Shown here piece after piece: positions 27,115 to 36,313 of a stretch of DNA of 64,000 nucleotides. This stretch comes from JBGTGG01 sp041746855 (GTDB lineage: Bacteria; Bacteroidota; Bacteroidia; Cytophagales; Cyclobacteriaceae), in contig JBGTGG010000143.1 of NCBI GenBank assembly GCA_041746855.1, positions 13,160 to 77,159 of the forward strand. Reading direction: 5' to 3'. The notes beneath the pieces are model-generated. The model was not told the DNA's origin and did not search any database. It worked only from the letters and a program-made list of their open reading frames with translations. The position numbers and the translations under genes were made by a program. Each line of letters begins with the position of its first letter. The stretch's first letter is position 1.

Positions 27115-30100
27115 TTATTTTTGAACAATAAACCGGACGGATTCCCTTACGCTATTCGTGTTCAACATCAAAACATAAGTACCTGCCGGATGATTGCTAA
27201 GCGGAATTGATTCCGTTTGTTTCCCGGCATTCTTCAACCCTAGTTCTTTTTGAGAAATTGTTTTCCCGGTCATATCCAAAATCTGAAAGCCAACATTCGA
27301 GGGTTTGGCCAACACATATTCGATGGTGATCTGTTCGGATGCTGGATTAGGAAAAAGTTTAAAGCCATTTGAAAGTTCAGGATTGATGGCAAGTGGTGCT
27401 ATTTGAATCGTAACATAATTGATAGCCCAGCCCCAGGCAGTTATTGTGTTATTGGTTTTTAATTGTAGCCTGAAGAGGAGGGTGTCATCTACAGAAAACC
27501 TTTGGCTTAGGTCGTAAGCCGATTCCCGAAAGAGTGTGGTATTGCCTTGTGTACTTGCGTTAAAAGCAGTCAACCATTCATCATGTTTTGAAGCATCATA
27601 CCCAACATTCAAAGGGATCCAGGTAATTCCGTCTTTTGTTGCTTCAATAGTAATCGTGTCTTTGCCGGGTTCTGTTATAGCAAGATCGCTTACATACATC
27701 ATCGGAAAGGTTGCGTTCACCTTAACGGGATGGCGTAAGATGGTTTGATACGTTGTGTTGTTCAAATAATTATGTGAAGTCTGAATACTTTGTCGTTCAC
27801 TTGACCCCGGAAAACTCCGTAAGGTCATATTCTTTAATGTTGCATCATTGGTATTGTCAAAATAGGTAGCATACGAATTTTCAATGCTAAGAATATCAAG
27901 ATGCTCAACCAGATATATTTTTGAAGTAGTGGGAGAGCTTCCACTGTATGATCTAAAAGTAAGATCATAATTGTTTGGTGCTAGGCCACTAATCTGAAAA
28001 ATATATTCCCCTGTTGATAAGTTTTTGTTCATTCCGGAGGAGACACCATTAAAAAGTAACTCTAGAGAATCATAAGGTATGTCAAGCGAAACCTTGGCAA
28101 CAAACAATTCTTTTGGTGAAGTTCCATGCGTGATGAGTTCAGGCGACTTTAATTCGAGTTGTGGCTGTTCAATGGTAGCAGTCCAGATACCACGACCGTG
28201 CGTGGCAATCACAACCTGATCATCTTGTGCTTTCATTTCCCACACAGCAACCTTAGGGAAGTCGTCAATCAATAACCAGGATTGTCCGTTGTCCTGTGAT
28301 TCAAAAATTCCGATTTCTGTTCCTGCCCAAATGATATCGGTATTATCAGGCCGGACATAAAGAGAGTACACTGCCACATCCGGAAATCCATTTGCGCTCA
28401 CATCATTATTTCCGAAACCTGAAATGTCTTCCCATGTTTGTCCAAGATTTGTTGTGCGTAAAATCTTTGGGCTTTTCGCAAAAGAGAAAAGGGCGTACGC
28501 TGTATTTGGCTCCGTGGGATGGGAGGCGATTCTGGAAATGGACCCTAAACCCGGGTAATTTACGGTTTCGCTAAATGTTTTTCCTCCATCTTTTGAAACA
28601 TGAAGCTTGCGGGTTCCGCTCATACCGCTTCCTGCCCAAACAATATCGGCATTTGCACGTGAAACCTCTACGTCCATAAATGAAGAAGATCCCCAAAAAC
28701 TATTGATAGGGACAAGTGTCCACGATTGTCCAAAATTTTCAGAGCGGTACACTCCTTTTGAGGTTAGTGTGAAAATACGATCCGGATAATTTTTAGAATT
28801 GGCAAGTTTTGAAATGAATGGTGAGGATTCACTTTGACTATTCGGGCCGATTCCCGATGTTGCAGCAATCCAAGTCGTGCCGCCATTTGTTGACCTTCTG
28901 AAATTATTGAATTGTGAACCTCCAATCAGTTTGTTTGGATCAAGGTTGTGCCACAGCACTTCAAAACCATCACCGCCAATTGCAAAAATATAGTTAGACA
29001 CGCTCGATGCAGGTGTTCCTAAAGATCGCCAGGTCCCGTTATCTTGTGTGCCACCAAAGTATTGGTCTTCTCCTGGCTTTTTGTCCACCCCATAGAACTG
29101 GCTGGTGTTATAACCAAAACCAACATATTTCCAATCATCTTGAACTGTACCGGGTGTAGTGGAAACCTTTGATTCGTATATACCTCCATCGTTGGCCAGG
29201 AGGATTTTATATGTTTTCTGTGTGGCGTTCATTGGAACAGCCACCATGTTATGTTGATCAGGGTGTACACCTGTTCTTAATGATTGACTGAATTCATTCT
29301 TTCTATCAAATTCCCCATAAACATCAGCCGAAGTTTTGGCAGTAGCATTCAATAGGGTTACTGCCGAAAAAGTTATCTCAAAACTTGAAGTGGGTAAATT
29401 GCTAGGATTCCAAACACCTCCAGCCGATAAGACAGGCCATAAGAAATACGCTTCGTTAAATTCATGTCCACCAGCACTAGCTATCGATCCGTTTGGAGTA
29501 GCCGGATTGTATTCAATATTACTAACATAAATATATTCGCGACTTTGATCGATGGCTGCAGTTCCTTCAGCTGTATTTGAGAGAATTAAATTGAATAATC
29601 CATCACGACCCTGATCGCGGAAAGAGGCCATTAATTGTCGGTTGTTGGTAACATCCCAAACTTCAAATGGAACATCCACATAATCCTGATAAGTGTAATC
29701 AGCAGCTGCGACTCCCGAAGTTCTATCCGGAGGTACTAAAAACCGATGTGCTTTTTGAGTTCTTCCTGAACCGAATCGGATTTCAACACTAACGTTGCCC
29801 ATTGAACCAACTGCAACTCTTCCATTATAGTGGGATGCATCAAAGTTTACGAGTGAAAGAAAAGAAGCTGTGTTGTTTTCATTGAAGTCATATTTGGGAA
29901 CTGTCGTACTTCCTGACCCAAGATTTAATTGGTAAAGGCCAACGCCTCCAAAATAAACGATGTTTTCATTAAAGGGATCACAGAGTATTGTATTGTCATA
30001 CCATCCCTGGCCACCAAGAAAATCATTTGCAGCGCCATTGATGGATGTGTTTATCAAGGTCCATGTTAATCCTGCATTGTCAGACATATACAGATCAGAT

Positions 30101-31068
30101 CCTGTTCCTGTAAGTGGACCTTCGACTGAAGCAAATATTCGATCAGGTTTAGCAGGCGACACATCGATTTCAATCCTCGCTTCAGGAAACATTCCATCAC
30201 TCGACATAGTCCAGGAGACGCCACCATCAACTGATTTTAGGACGCCAATTCCATTTCGTGTTGCATACTGAATAGCAAAATTTCCCGGGGTCATTTTCAA
30301 GTCCTGAATGCGGCCGGATTCTGAATAAACTTTTGTCCAGGCGGTACCGCCATTCGTAGTTCTGTAAATCCCATTGTTGGTAGCTACCACCACAATATTC
30401 GGATCCGTTGGATGCACAATTGCCCTGTTCACATCACTGAAATTGGTTGTTGTGGACAGATGGCTCCAGGTTTGACCTTTGTCTATTGATTTGTACATTC
30501 CGTTACCAGCTACTCCACCAATATTGCCAAAACCCTCACCTGTACCGAGATAAATAATACTTGAATTACTTGGAGCCATTGCCAGCACTGTAGTTGCAAG
30601 ATTTGGCAAGTCGGGTGTTACTTGTAGCCACACAGAACCGGCATTGGTGGTTTTCCATACACCACCGCTTGCTGAACCTACAAACCATGTATTTCGGGTG
30701 GGGTCATCCGGATCTACAAGTATACCGCGTGTCCGTCCGGCAACATTTGCAGGGCCGCGTTCTTTCCATTCCAATACGCCATTCGATTGGGTTCGAAATA
30801 CAGCACGAAAATCAGCTGCTTTTACTTTGGCTTTTTGAAGTTCAACAATACTATTTCCTGCCGGATATCCGGGTTCTGAATCCCCTTCTTTGGTTCGGAT
30901 GCCTTTGTGGAATAACAAAAATTGTTCGGGGTCATCGTAATGATCTTTTTCTTGTTCTTCGTTCCTAATTTCCAATGACTCTTTCTCTGATTCAGAATCG
31001 AAGTGAATACCGGCTCCAACTGTTGCACAAAATAAAAAAGTAAGCGCAATTATTTTTCGTAATGACAT
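27115..31068 (-). CDS. Secreted BNR/VPS10-type repeat protein with T9SS type A sorting domain
   Basis: 1317 aa with an N-terminal signal peptide (LTFLFCATVGAGIHF). The first ~950 residues contain many Asp-box-like blades (DKGQTWSHL, NGGTAWTKV, DGGVSWTMS, NFGQSWTLV, DGGKTFSET, NLGQTWEDI, DNGQSWLLI) forming beta-propellers of the sortilin/BNR type. The C-terminal ~85 residues (GFKLFPNPASEQITIEY, GTYVLMLNT, RFIVQK) are a type A T9SS sorting domain, so the protein should be secreted or anchored to the cell surface. Many relatives are called glycosyl hydrolases without proof. It is last in a three-gene operon, 6 bp after the orphan lipoprotein. Confidence 0.88.
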   Translation of the reverse strand: MSLRKIIALTFLFCATVGAGIHFDSESEKESLEIRNEEQEKDHYDDPEQFLLFHKGIRTKEGDSEPGYPAGNSIVELQKAKVKAADFRAVFRTQSNGVLEWKERGPANVAGRTRGILVDPDDPTRNTWFVGSASGGVWKTTNAGSVWLQVTPDLPNLATTVLAMAPSNSSIIYLGTGEGFGNIGGVAGNGMYKSIDKGQTWSHLSTTTNFSDVNRAIVHPTDPNIVVVATNNGIYRTTNGGTAWTKVYSESGRIQDLKMTPGNFAIQYATRNGIGVLKSVDGGVSWTMSSDGMFPEARIEIDVSPAKPDRIFASVEGPLTGTGSDLYMSDNAGLTWTLINTSINGAANDFLGGQGWYDNTILCDPFNENIVYFGGVGLYQLNLGSGSTTVPKYDFNENNTASFLSLVNFDASHYNGRVAVGSMGNVSVEIRFGSGRTQKAHRFLVPPDRTSGVAAADYTYQDYVDVPFEVWDVTNNRQLMASFRDQGRDGLFNLILSNTAEGTAAIDQSREYIYVSNIEYNPATPNGSIASAGGHEFNEAYFLWPVLSAGGVWNPSNLPTSSFEITFSAVTLLNATAKTSADVYGEFDRKNEFSQSLRTGVHPDQHNMVAVPMNATQKTYKILLANDGGIYESKVSTTPGTVQDDWKYVGFGYNTSQFYGVDKKPGEDQYFGGTQDNGTWRSLGTPASSVSNYIFAIGGDGFEVLWHNLDPNKLIGGSQFNNFRRSTNGGTTWIAATSGIGPNSQSESSPFISKLANSKNYPDRIFTLTSKGVYRSENFGQSWTLVPINSFWGSSSFMDVEVSRANADIVWAGSGMSGTRKLHVSKDGGKTFSETVNYPGLGSISRIASHPTEPNTAYALFSFAKSPKILRTTNLGQTWEDISGFGNNDVSANGFPDVAVYSLYVRPDNTDIIWAGTEIGIFESQDNGQSWLLIDDFPKVAVWEMKAQDDQVVIATHGRGIWTATIEQPQLELKSPELITHGTSPKELFVAKVSLDIPYDSLELLFNGVSSGMNKNLSTGEYIFQISGLAPNNYDLTFRSYSGSSPTTSKIYLVEHLDILSIENSYATYFDNTNDATLKNMTLRSFPGSSERQSIQTSHNYLNNTTYQTILRHPVKVNATFPMMYVSDLAITEPGKDTITIEATKDGITWIPLNVGYDASKHDEWLTAFNASTQGNTTLFRESAYDLSQRFSVDDTLLFRLQLKTNNTITAWGWAINYVTIQIAPLAINPELSNGFKLFPNPASEQITIEYVLAKPSNVGFQILDMTGKTISQKELGLKNAGKQTESIPLSNHPAGTYVLMLNTNSVRESVRFIVQK

Positions 31069-31074
31069 CTGCGG

Positions 31075-31458
31075 TTATTTGGTTTGAGTAGGTATTGAAA
31101 TGTATTGGATATAATCTTCCATGCTTTTATTTAATTCAATCATGCCGGGCACGTTCAATAATTCAATTGTGGAGTTGTCCTTCCATTTTACATGTCCTGG
31201 TCTGAATTTTTTCTCAAGTACAATTTTTTGATTGGACACCTCGATTACCAAAAATTTTATAAGTTCTTGATCAGCGGTTTGTTCCTCCACCACTAACAAA
31301 TAAGTTTTCTCATTGTTGTAAGAAGTTGTACTAGGATTCGAGATGGAACGCTGGATTACCGTATCCAATGATGTCGAGTCATTTTTTGGGGTTTTACATC
31401 CGGAATAGACAAAAGACACTAATACCAGCAGAAAGAGGTACTTTTTGAGAAAAAACAT
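31075..31458 (-). CDS. Small lipoprotein of unknown function
   Basis: 127 aa. A signal peptide with lipobox FVYSGC (Cys20) indicates a lipoprotein. The mature part is a short domain with alternating strands (TYLLVVEEQ, LIKFLVIEVSNQKIVLEKKF, STIELLNVPG). I do not recognise a family. It lies 22 bp downstream of the GATase-like gene and 6 bp upstream of the T9SS BNR gene, so it is probably co-transcribed and may work with one of them at the envelope. Confidence 0.7.
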   Translation of the reverse strand: MFFLKKYLFLLVLVSFVYSGCKTPKNDSTSLDTVIQRSISNPSTTSYNNEKTYLLVVEEQTADQELIKFLVIEVSNQKIVLEKKFRPGHVKWKDNSTIELLNVPGMIELNKSMEDYIQYISIPTQTK

Positions 31459-31480
31459 AGGGCAAGTTAAGACAAAAAAA

Positions 31481-32737
31481 TCAGGTCTTTTGCTTTTTCT
31501 TCCGGGCAGCCGGAAACAAAATGTTATTCAGGATTAAGCGATATCCGGGGGAGTTGGGATGTTGGTTTAAGTCAGTCGCCTCTTCACCAACCTGGTGTTG
31601 ATAATCTTCCGGATCGTGCCCACCATAGAATGTCCAAAAGCCTTTTCCGAAAACACCGTGCAAGTATTTTGCTTCTTTAATACTTTTGTTTTCACCCATG
31701 ATCACAACATCTGGCTTCACCAGATTTTTTTTAAACCCGGTGGTTTGTCCATAAAAACCTTTGATTACCCGTGTGTGGTTTTGGGTGAGCATGGTTGGAA
31801 CGGGATCCCACTTTGCTGAAAATTCGAAAAGGTTAAAATAATCATTGTCTTGTCGCAATCCACGCTCGCGCGGATTATTGTCAATGTTCGAAAACTCATA
31901 TTGGTATGGATCGCGCACAAGTGTGAAATCAGTAAATGCAAATGTTTTAGTATAGTCTAACTTTTGTTGTGCGTTGGGATCAGCGGCATCGCCATCGTAC
32001 ATGCGTTCACAAATATCGATTCCTTCGGCTGCCAGTGCTATATCGTATGAGTCAGTAGCAGAACACATGGCAAATAAAAACCCACCTCCGGTTACAAACT
32101 CATTGATACGTTTGGCAACAGCCAGTTTTAGTTGCGATACTTTATGGAAACCATTTCGTTTAGCGGTTTCTTCTGCCTCGCGTTGTTGCTCAATATACCA
32201 GGGCATGTGGCTAAAGGAACTATAGAATTTCCCATATTGGCCTGTAAAATCTTCATGGTGCAAATGGAGCCAATCGTACTTGGGTAATTTTCCAGCCAGC
32301 ACCTCGTCATCAAAAATCACATCATACGGAATTTCTGCATAGGTGAGTACCAACGTTACGGCATCATCCCAGGGCTGTTTGGATTTTGGAGTATACACTG
32401 CAATTTTTGGATACTTCTCCAATTTCATAATGTCATAATTGACAGCCGGACTACCGATTTCTGAAATAATTTGGTTGGCGTTGGCATCGGAAATAACCTC
32501 AAAGCTAACTCCACGAACCACCAGTTCATTTTGAATGGAAGGGTGGTATTTGCACATAAAACTCCCCCCACGGTAATTCAACAGCCAATCTACTTCAACT
32601 TCACTTTTCAAAACCCAATAGGCAATTCCATACGCTTTCAGGTGATTGGTCTGCTTTTCATCCATCGGAATAAAGATGTAATTTGCCAGGGCTCCTTTGA
32701 AAGCAAATAATAGACAAAACAAAAGGACTGTTCTCAT
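31481..32737 (-). CDS. Exported GATase-like protein (often annotated asparagine synthetase B)
   Basis: 418 aa with signal peptide (LLFCLLFAFKGALANY). A central region (about 108-300) looks like a class I glutamine-amidotransferase or ThuA-like Rossmann fold: KIAVYT, TYAEIPYDVIFDDEV, YDWLHLHHEDF, GGGFLFAMCSATDSYD. Cys225 is at the nucleophile-elbow position. C-terminal FWTFYGGHDPEDYQHQVGEE resembles the closing part of this fold. Database names such as asparagine synthetase B are not supported: no ATP-pyrophosphatase motif is seen. First gene of the operon with the orphan lipoprotein and T9SS BNR protein. Function unknown. Confidence 0.65.
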   Translation of the reverse strand: MRTVLLFCLLFAFKGALANYIFIPMDEKQTNHLKAYGIAYWVLKSEVEVDWLLNYRGGSFMCKYHPSIQNELVVRGVSFEVISDANANQIISEIGSPAVNYDIMKLEKYPKIAVYTPKSKQPWDDAVTLVLTYAEIPYDVIFDDEVLAGKLPKYDWLHLHHEDFTGQYGKFYSSFSHMPWYIEQQREAEETAKRNGFHKVSQLKLAVAKRINEFVTGGGFLFAMCSATDSYDIALAAEGIDICERMYDGDAADPNAQQKLDYTKTFAFTDFTLVRDPYQYEFSNIDNNPRERGLRQDNDYFNLFEFSAKWDPVPTMLTQNHTRVIKGFYGQTTGFKKNLVKPDVVIMGENKSIKEAKYLHGVFGKGFWTFYGGHDPEDYQHQVGEEATDLNQHPNSPGYRLILNNILFPAARKKKQKT

Positions 32738-32762
32738 CGTAGTAGTTCCATGGTTACTCCTT

Positions 32763-32770
32763 CAAAGGTA
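32763..32770 (-). promoter_or_regulatory. Possible -7 box (TACCTTTG) for the GATase-like operon
   Basis: On the - strand TACCTTTG matches TAnnTTTG and lies about 25 nt before the ATG at 32737, a common arrangement in Bacteroidota. No -33 TTG is seen at the expected spacing. Confidence 0.35.
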
Positions 32771-32876
32771 CAACAAAAGGGCTTTTTTTAAGCTTTGAAA
32801 TATTTTAATGGTTTGGTGTAACTTTAAGGCTCTTAATTCAACGTATTAGCGTATTACTTTCGTTTCAACTATTTGA

Positions 32877-34109
32877 ATGAATTTACTGGAAAATTTTAAA
32901 GAGGGGTTGCGGTCGGTTCAGGCCAATTTGCTTAGGTCCGTATTGACCGCATTGATTGTTGCCCTCGGCATCATGTCGTTGGTAGGGATGTTGACCACTG
33001 TTGACGGAATCGAAGCTTCTGTGAAAGAAAGCCTTTCTTCCCTGGGCTTCAACACATTTGATATTTATTCCAAAACGTTCAGGCGGGCAAATGCACAGGG
33101 CGTAGTTGAAAAATCCTATCCGTTAATAAAACTACAGGAGACACAACGATTTATTGATCTGTATTCTGTTCCTTCTACCATTAGTGTTTCTGCATGGGTT
33201 TCCGGTGCGGTTGAAGTTAAGCGATTATCCAAAAAGACCAATCCCAATGTCGCGGTAAGAGGGGTCAACTCTGAATACATGACCATCAAAGCATTGGAGT
33301 TTGAACATGGAAGAAATTTCTCCAAACTTGAGATTGATTATGGTACCCCGGTTGTCGTGATTGGCCATACAATTTATACCTCACTTTTTGATGATCGACA
33401 AGATCCAATCGGTGAGAAGATTAACTTATTAGGTGCTCAATTCAAGGTTATTGGAGTATTAGTAAAAAAGGGGGATTTCTCTGAAGATAACTATGATAAC
33501 TCGGTATATATGCCCATTCGGAAAGGAAACCAAATGGCCGATGGCCGGGCATTACGGTATAGCTTGACCATCGGTGTCGACCGGCCCGAAGAGTTTGATT
33601 ATGCGATGGGGGAAGCAACGGGCTTGATGCGCAAAATCAGAAAAGATCAAATGGGCAATCCTAATTCATTTGAAATTGAAAAGAGCGAAACTTTGGCCGA
33701 GAATATGGCAGCCATCACTTCCGGATTACGGATAGCCGGATTTGGCGTTGGGTTTATCACGTTGTTGGGTGCATGTATTGCCTTGATGAATATCATGTTG
33801 GTTTCGGTAACCGAGCGCACCCGTGAAGTAGGGGTGCGGAAAGCCCTTGGTGCAACCCCATTGCGGATCCGTCAGCAGTTTGTAATTGAAGCCATTGTGG
33901 TTTGTCTTTTAGGGGGTGTGCTCGGCATTATTTTGGGCATCGGAATTGGCAATCTACTGGCCTCCGTCATTGGTGGGAAATTTGTTATTCCCTGGATGTG
34001 GATGGGAATTGGGCTAGCGGTTTGCGTTTTTGTTGGATTGATCTCCGGATATTACCCTGCACAAAAAGCCTCGCGTTTAGATCCGATTGATTCACTGCGA
34101 TTTGAGTAA
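32877..34109 (+). CDS. MacB-like ABC transporter permease
   Basis: 410 aa. An N-terminal membrane helix (about 19-43, LTALIVALGIMSLVGMLTTV) is followed by a MacB periplasmic core domain (about 45-260) and a C-terminal FtsX domain with three helices (about 285-400). The conserved loop VTERTREVGVRKALGATP is present. Such permeases use mechanical force for export or signalling rather than classical transport and need a separate ATPase, which is not next to this gene. A stand-alone copy is common in Bacteroidota. Confidence 0.88.
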   Translation: MNLLENFKEGLRSVQANLLRSVLTALIVALGIMSLVGMLTTVDGIEASVKESLSSLGFNTFDIYSKTFRRANAQGVVEKSYPLIKLQETQRFIDLYSVPSTISVSAWVSGAVEVKRLSKKTNPNVAVRGVNSEYMTIKALEFEHGRNFSKLEIDYGTPVVVIGHTIYTSLFDDRQDPIGEKINLLGAQFKVIGVLVKKGDFSEDNYDNSVYMPIRKGNQMADGRALRYSLTIGVDRPEEFDYAMGEATGLMRKIRKDQMGNPNSFEIEKSETLAENMAAITSGLRIAGFGVGFITLLGACIALMNIMLVSVTERTREVGVRKALGATPLRIRQQFVIEAIVVCLLGGVLGIILGIGIGNLLASVIGGKFVIPWMWMGIGLAVCVFVGLISGYYPAQKASRLDPIDSLRFE

Positions 34110-34191
34110 ATCCTTTTAGGAATCATTCTACCTTGTTTTTTTGAGGAACCAGCATCAACTGGTATCTTGCTCGGGTATTTAACCACCTGAT

Positions 34192-35154
34192 TTGAAAACA
34201 CTCGACCACTTACTGGGCATCGATTATCCGCTCATCGTTGCGCCCATGTTCCTGATCTCCAATACCAAGATGGTCAAAGCAGCACTCGACAAAGGAGTTA
34301 CTGCTGCATTTCCTGCATTGAACTACCGCTCGGATAAAGAATTACGGGAAGCGATTGCCGATATCCGTTCGTATTCCAATAAGCCTTTTGGTGTCAATCT
34401 GATTGTAAACAAATCCAATCCAAAATATAAAGGACAACTTGAAACGCTGTTGGAGTTGAAAGTTGCATTCATTATTACTTCGTTGGGAAATCCAAAGGAA
34501 GTAATTGAGCGGTGCCATGAAAAGGGAATAAAAGTTTTTTGTGATGTGGTTGATCTGAAATACGCGAAGAAAGTGGAGGAGTTGGGAGCAGACGGTTTGA
34601 TCGCGGTAAACGCACAGGCCGGTGGTCATGCAGGTGATATTGAGCCCAAAGAATTGATCACTTTATTAAAAGAAAATTGTAACATACCCATTATCACTGC
34701 CGGTGGGATTGCCAAAGGAGATGATCTAAAACGTGCCCTGGATTGGGGCGCTGCAGGTGCGTCTGTTGGTACAATATTTATCGCCTGTGAAGAAGCCGAT
34801 ATAGCACCCGAATACAAACAGGCAATTGTTGAGTATGGCGCGAAAGATATTGTGCGCACCAATAAAATGTCAGGTTCACCATTGACAGTTATCAATACAC
34901 CGTATGTTCAAAGCATTGGGACAAAAGCAAATTTTTTGGAATGGCTGTACAACAACAATCGGTGGTTAAGGAAGTATGTGAAAATGCTGATTGCCTTGCG
35001 GGGAATGAATCAGGTGGAGAAAGCAGCGAAGTCCGCAACGTATAAAACTGTGTGGTGTGCAGGTCCTGCGATCGAACATGTGCATAGCATTTTGCCAATG
35101 CGTACTATTCTTGATAATTTTATAAATCAATTTAAGGAAGCCAAATCAAATTAA
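34192..35154 (+). CDS. Nitronate monooxygenase/FMN-dependent NPD-family enzyme
   Basis: 320 aa with a TTG start (KTLDHLLGIDYPLIVAPM). A TIM-barrel FMN protein: PLIVAPMF, FGVNLIV, VNAQAGGHAG (the catalytic-His position of class I nitronate monooxygenases), PIITAGGIAKGDD and GASVGTIF are visible. It may oxidise nitronates or act as an enoyl reductase-like flavoenzyme. It is first of a tight three-gene set with a VOC protein (3 bp gap) and a YdeI/OmdA-like protein (9 bp gap). Confidence 0.85.
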   Translation: MKTLDHLLGIDYPLIVAPMFLISNTKMVKAALDKGVTAAFPALNYRSDKELREAIADIRSYSNKPFGVNLIVNKSNPKYKGQLETLLELKVAFIITSLGNPKEVIERCHEKGIKVFCDVVDLKYAKKVEELGADGLIAVNAQAGGHAGDIEPKELITLLKENCNIPIITAGGIAKGDDLKRALDWGAAGASVGTIFIACEEADIAPEYKQAIVEYGAKDIVRTNKMSGSPLTVINTPYVQSIGTKANFLEWLYNNNRWLRKYVKMLIALRGMNQVEKAAKSATYKTVWCAGPAIEHVHSILPMRTILDNFINQFKEAKSN

Positions 35155-35157
35155 TCT

Positions 35158-35583
35158 ATGACGTCTATTTCTCCTTTCCATCTTGCTATTCCTGTTTCCA
35201 ACCTGGAAGAATGCAGGGTCTTTTATCGGGAAGTCTTAAAATGCAATGAAGGAAGAAGTGATGCCCACTGGGTCGATTTCGATTTCTTCGGCCATCAATT
35301 GGTGATCCATTACAAACCAGCAGAAGAAAAGAGTGAAGAGCATCACAATGCTGTCGATGGGCACGATGTTCCTGTTCCGCATTTTGGTGTTGTGCTTCCC
35401 TGGCAAACGTGGGAACAACTGTCAAATGATTTGCGTGCAAAAGGAATAAAATTTGTAATCGAGCCATACATCCGTTTTGAAGGGCAGGTTGGTGAGCAAG
35501 GGACCATGTTTTTTTATGATCCTTCCGGAAATGCGCTAGAGTTCAAAGCATTCAAAAACATTGATCAGTTATTTGCAAAATAG
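35158..35583 (+). CDS. VOC family (glyoxalase/dioxygenase fold) protein
   Basis: 141 aa. Two beta-alpha-beta-beta-beta modules with FHLAIPVSNLEECRVFYREVL, HQLVIH, VPHFGVVL and FYDPSGNALEFKAF. Likely metal ligands are His9, His70-region residues and Glu in NALEFK. Such small VOC proteins range from glyoxalases to antibiotic-resistance proteins, so no substrate can be named. Co-transcribed with the flavoenzyme upstream. Confidence 0.85.
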   Translation: MTSISPFHLAIPVSNLEECRVFYREVLKCNEGRSDAHWVDFDFFGHQLVIHYKPAEEKSEEHHNAVDGHDVPVPHFGVVLPWQTWEQLSNDLRAKGIKFVIEPYIRFEGQVGEQGTMFFYDPSGNALEFKAFKNIDQLFAK

Positions 35584-35592
35584 GAATGGGTG

Positions 35593-36099
35593 ATGGCCAA
35601 CAGTCCAATCACATTTAAAACACAAATCGCAAAACTTGAGTACCTGAACACGCGCTATCTGGAAGTGCCAAAAAGGATTGTTACGAAATTGGGCGGAAAA
35701 CTTTCGGTGCGTTTGAAATGCACAGTTAACAATACTATAGAATTTCAATGTGGATTGATGGCGCTCGGGGAAGGAAGGGCATACATCAGCATCAACGCTA
35801 CCCGCATGAAGAAATTAAAAGTTCAGGAAGGGGATATCGTTTCGGTTTCGTTGGTGAAAGATGAGAGCAAATACGGAATGGATATTCCTGTGGAGATGCT
35901 GGAAATTTTCAAACAAGATTCGGAAGCGAAACGCAGGTTTGATAGGCTCACTCCGGGAAAGCAGCGCTACGTTATCTTTTATGTTGCAGGAGTGAAGAAC
36001 CCGCAACTTCGCGTTGATCGTGCAATGTTGTTATTAGAAAACCTAAAAAAATTACCGGAAGGAAAAGAGGAATTTAGGGCGATGCTGGGTAAAAATTAA
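35593..36099 (+). CDS. DUF1905 / YdeI-OmdA family protein
   Basis: 168 aa from the ATG at 35593 (a GTG codon at 35590 precedes it). The N-terminal half (FKTQIAKLEYLNTRYLEVP to EGDIVSVSLVKDESKYGMD) is a DUF1905 beta-barrel-like domain. The C-terminal helical part (LTPGKQRYVIFYVAGVKNPQ) matches the bacteriocin-protection YdeI/OmpD-associated module. Molecular function is not established. Last gene of the flavoenzyme/VOC set; a triple-hairpin repeat follows it. Confidence 0.8.
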   Translation: MANSPITFKTQIAKLEYLNTRYLEVPKRIVTKLGGKLSVRLKCTVNNTIEFQCGLMALGEGRAYISINATRMKKLKVQEGDIVSVSLVKDESKYGMDIPVEMLEIFKQDSEAKRRFDRLTPGKQRYVIFYVAGVKNPQLRVDRAMLLLENLKKLPEGKEEFRAMLGKN

Positions 36100-36159
36100 T
36101 TTGATGATTTTGAAAATGTGTTGATTTAAGAATATTCAATCATTGTCAGGTCTGAAAGT

Positions 36160-36247
36160 TTGAATCCCAGAGGGATTCAATATTTGTAGCCCCAGATGAA
36201 ATCTGGGGGGTGTATATAAAATCGTAATTGGAACCACAACGTGGTTC
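36160..36247. repeat. Three consecutive perfect hairpins (REP/MITE-like element)
   Basis: Hairpin 1 (36160-36180): 9-bp stem TTGAATCCC, loop AGA. Hairpin 2 (36190-36208): 8-bp stem CCCCAGAT, loop GAA. Hairpin 3 (36231-36247): 7-bp stem GAACCAC, loop AAC. All stems are perfect with 3-nt loops. The element sits between convergent genes (YdeI-like + and DUF4301 -). The organisation resembles dispersed palindromic repeats I have seen in Bacteroidota genomes. Only one copy was noticed in this window, and there is no T-run typical of a terminator. Confidence 0.7.
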
Positions 36248-36313
36248 AACAGAGAAATCAATTCAAATATTTTCTATGGAACCCGATTTGATAATCTTCA
36301 AATCAACCCATGA

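Noticed and set aside
31481..32737. Name asparagine synthetase B
   Set aside because: No N-terminal Cys2 amidotransferase and no ATP-pyrophosphatase motif; only a GATase-like Rossmann region is visible.
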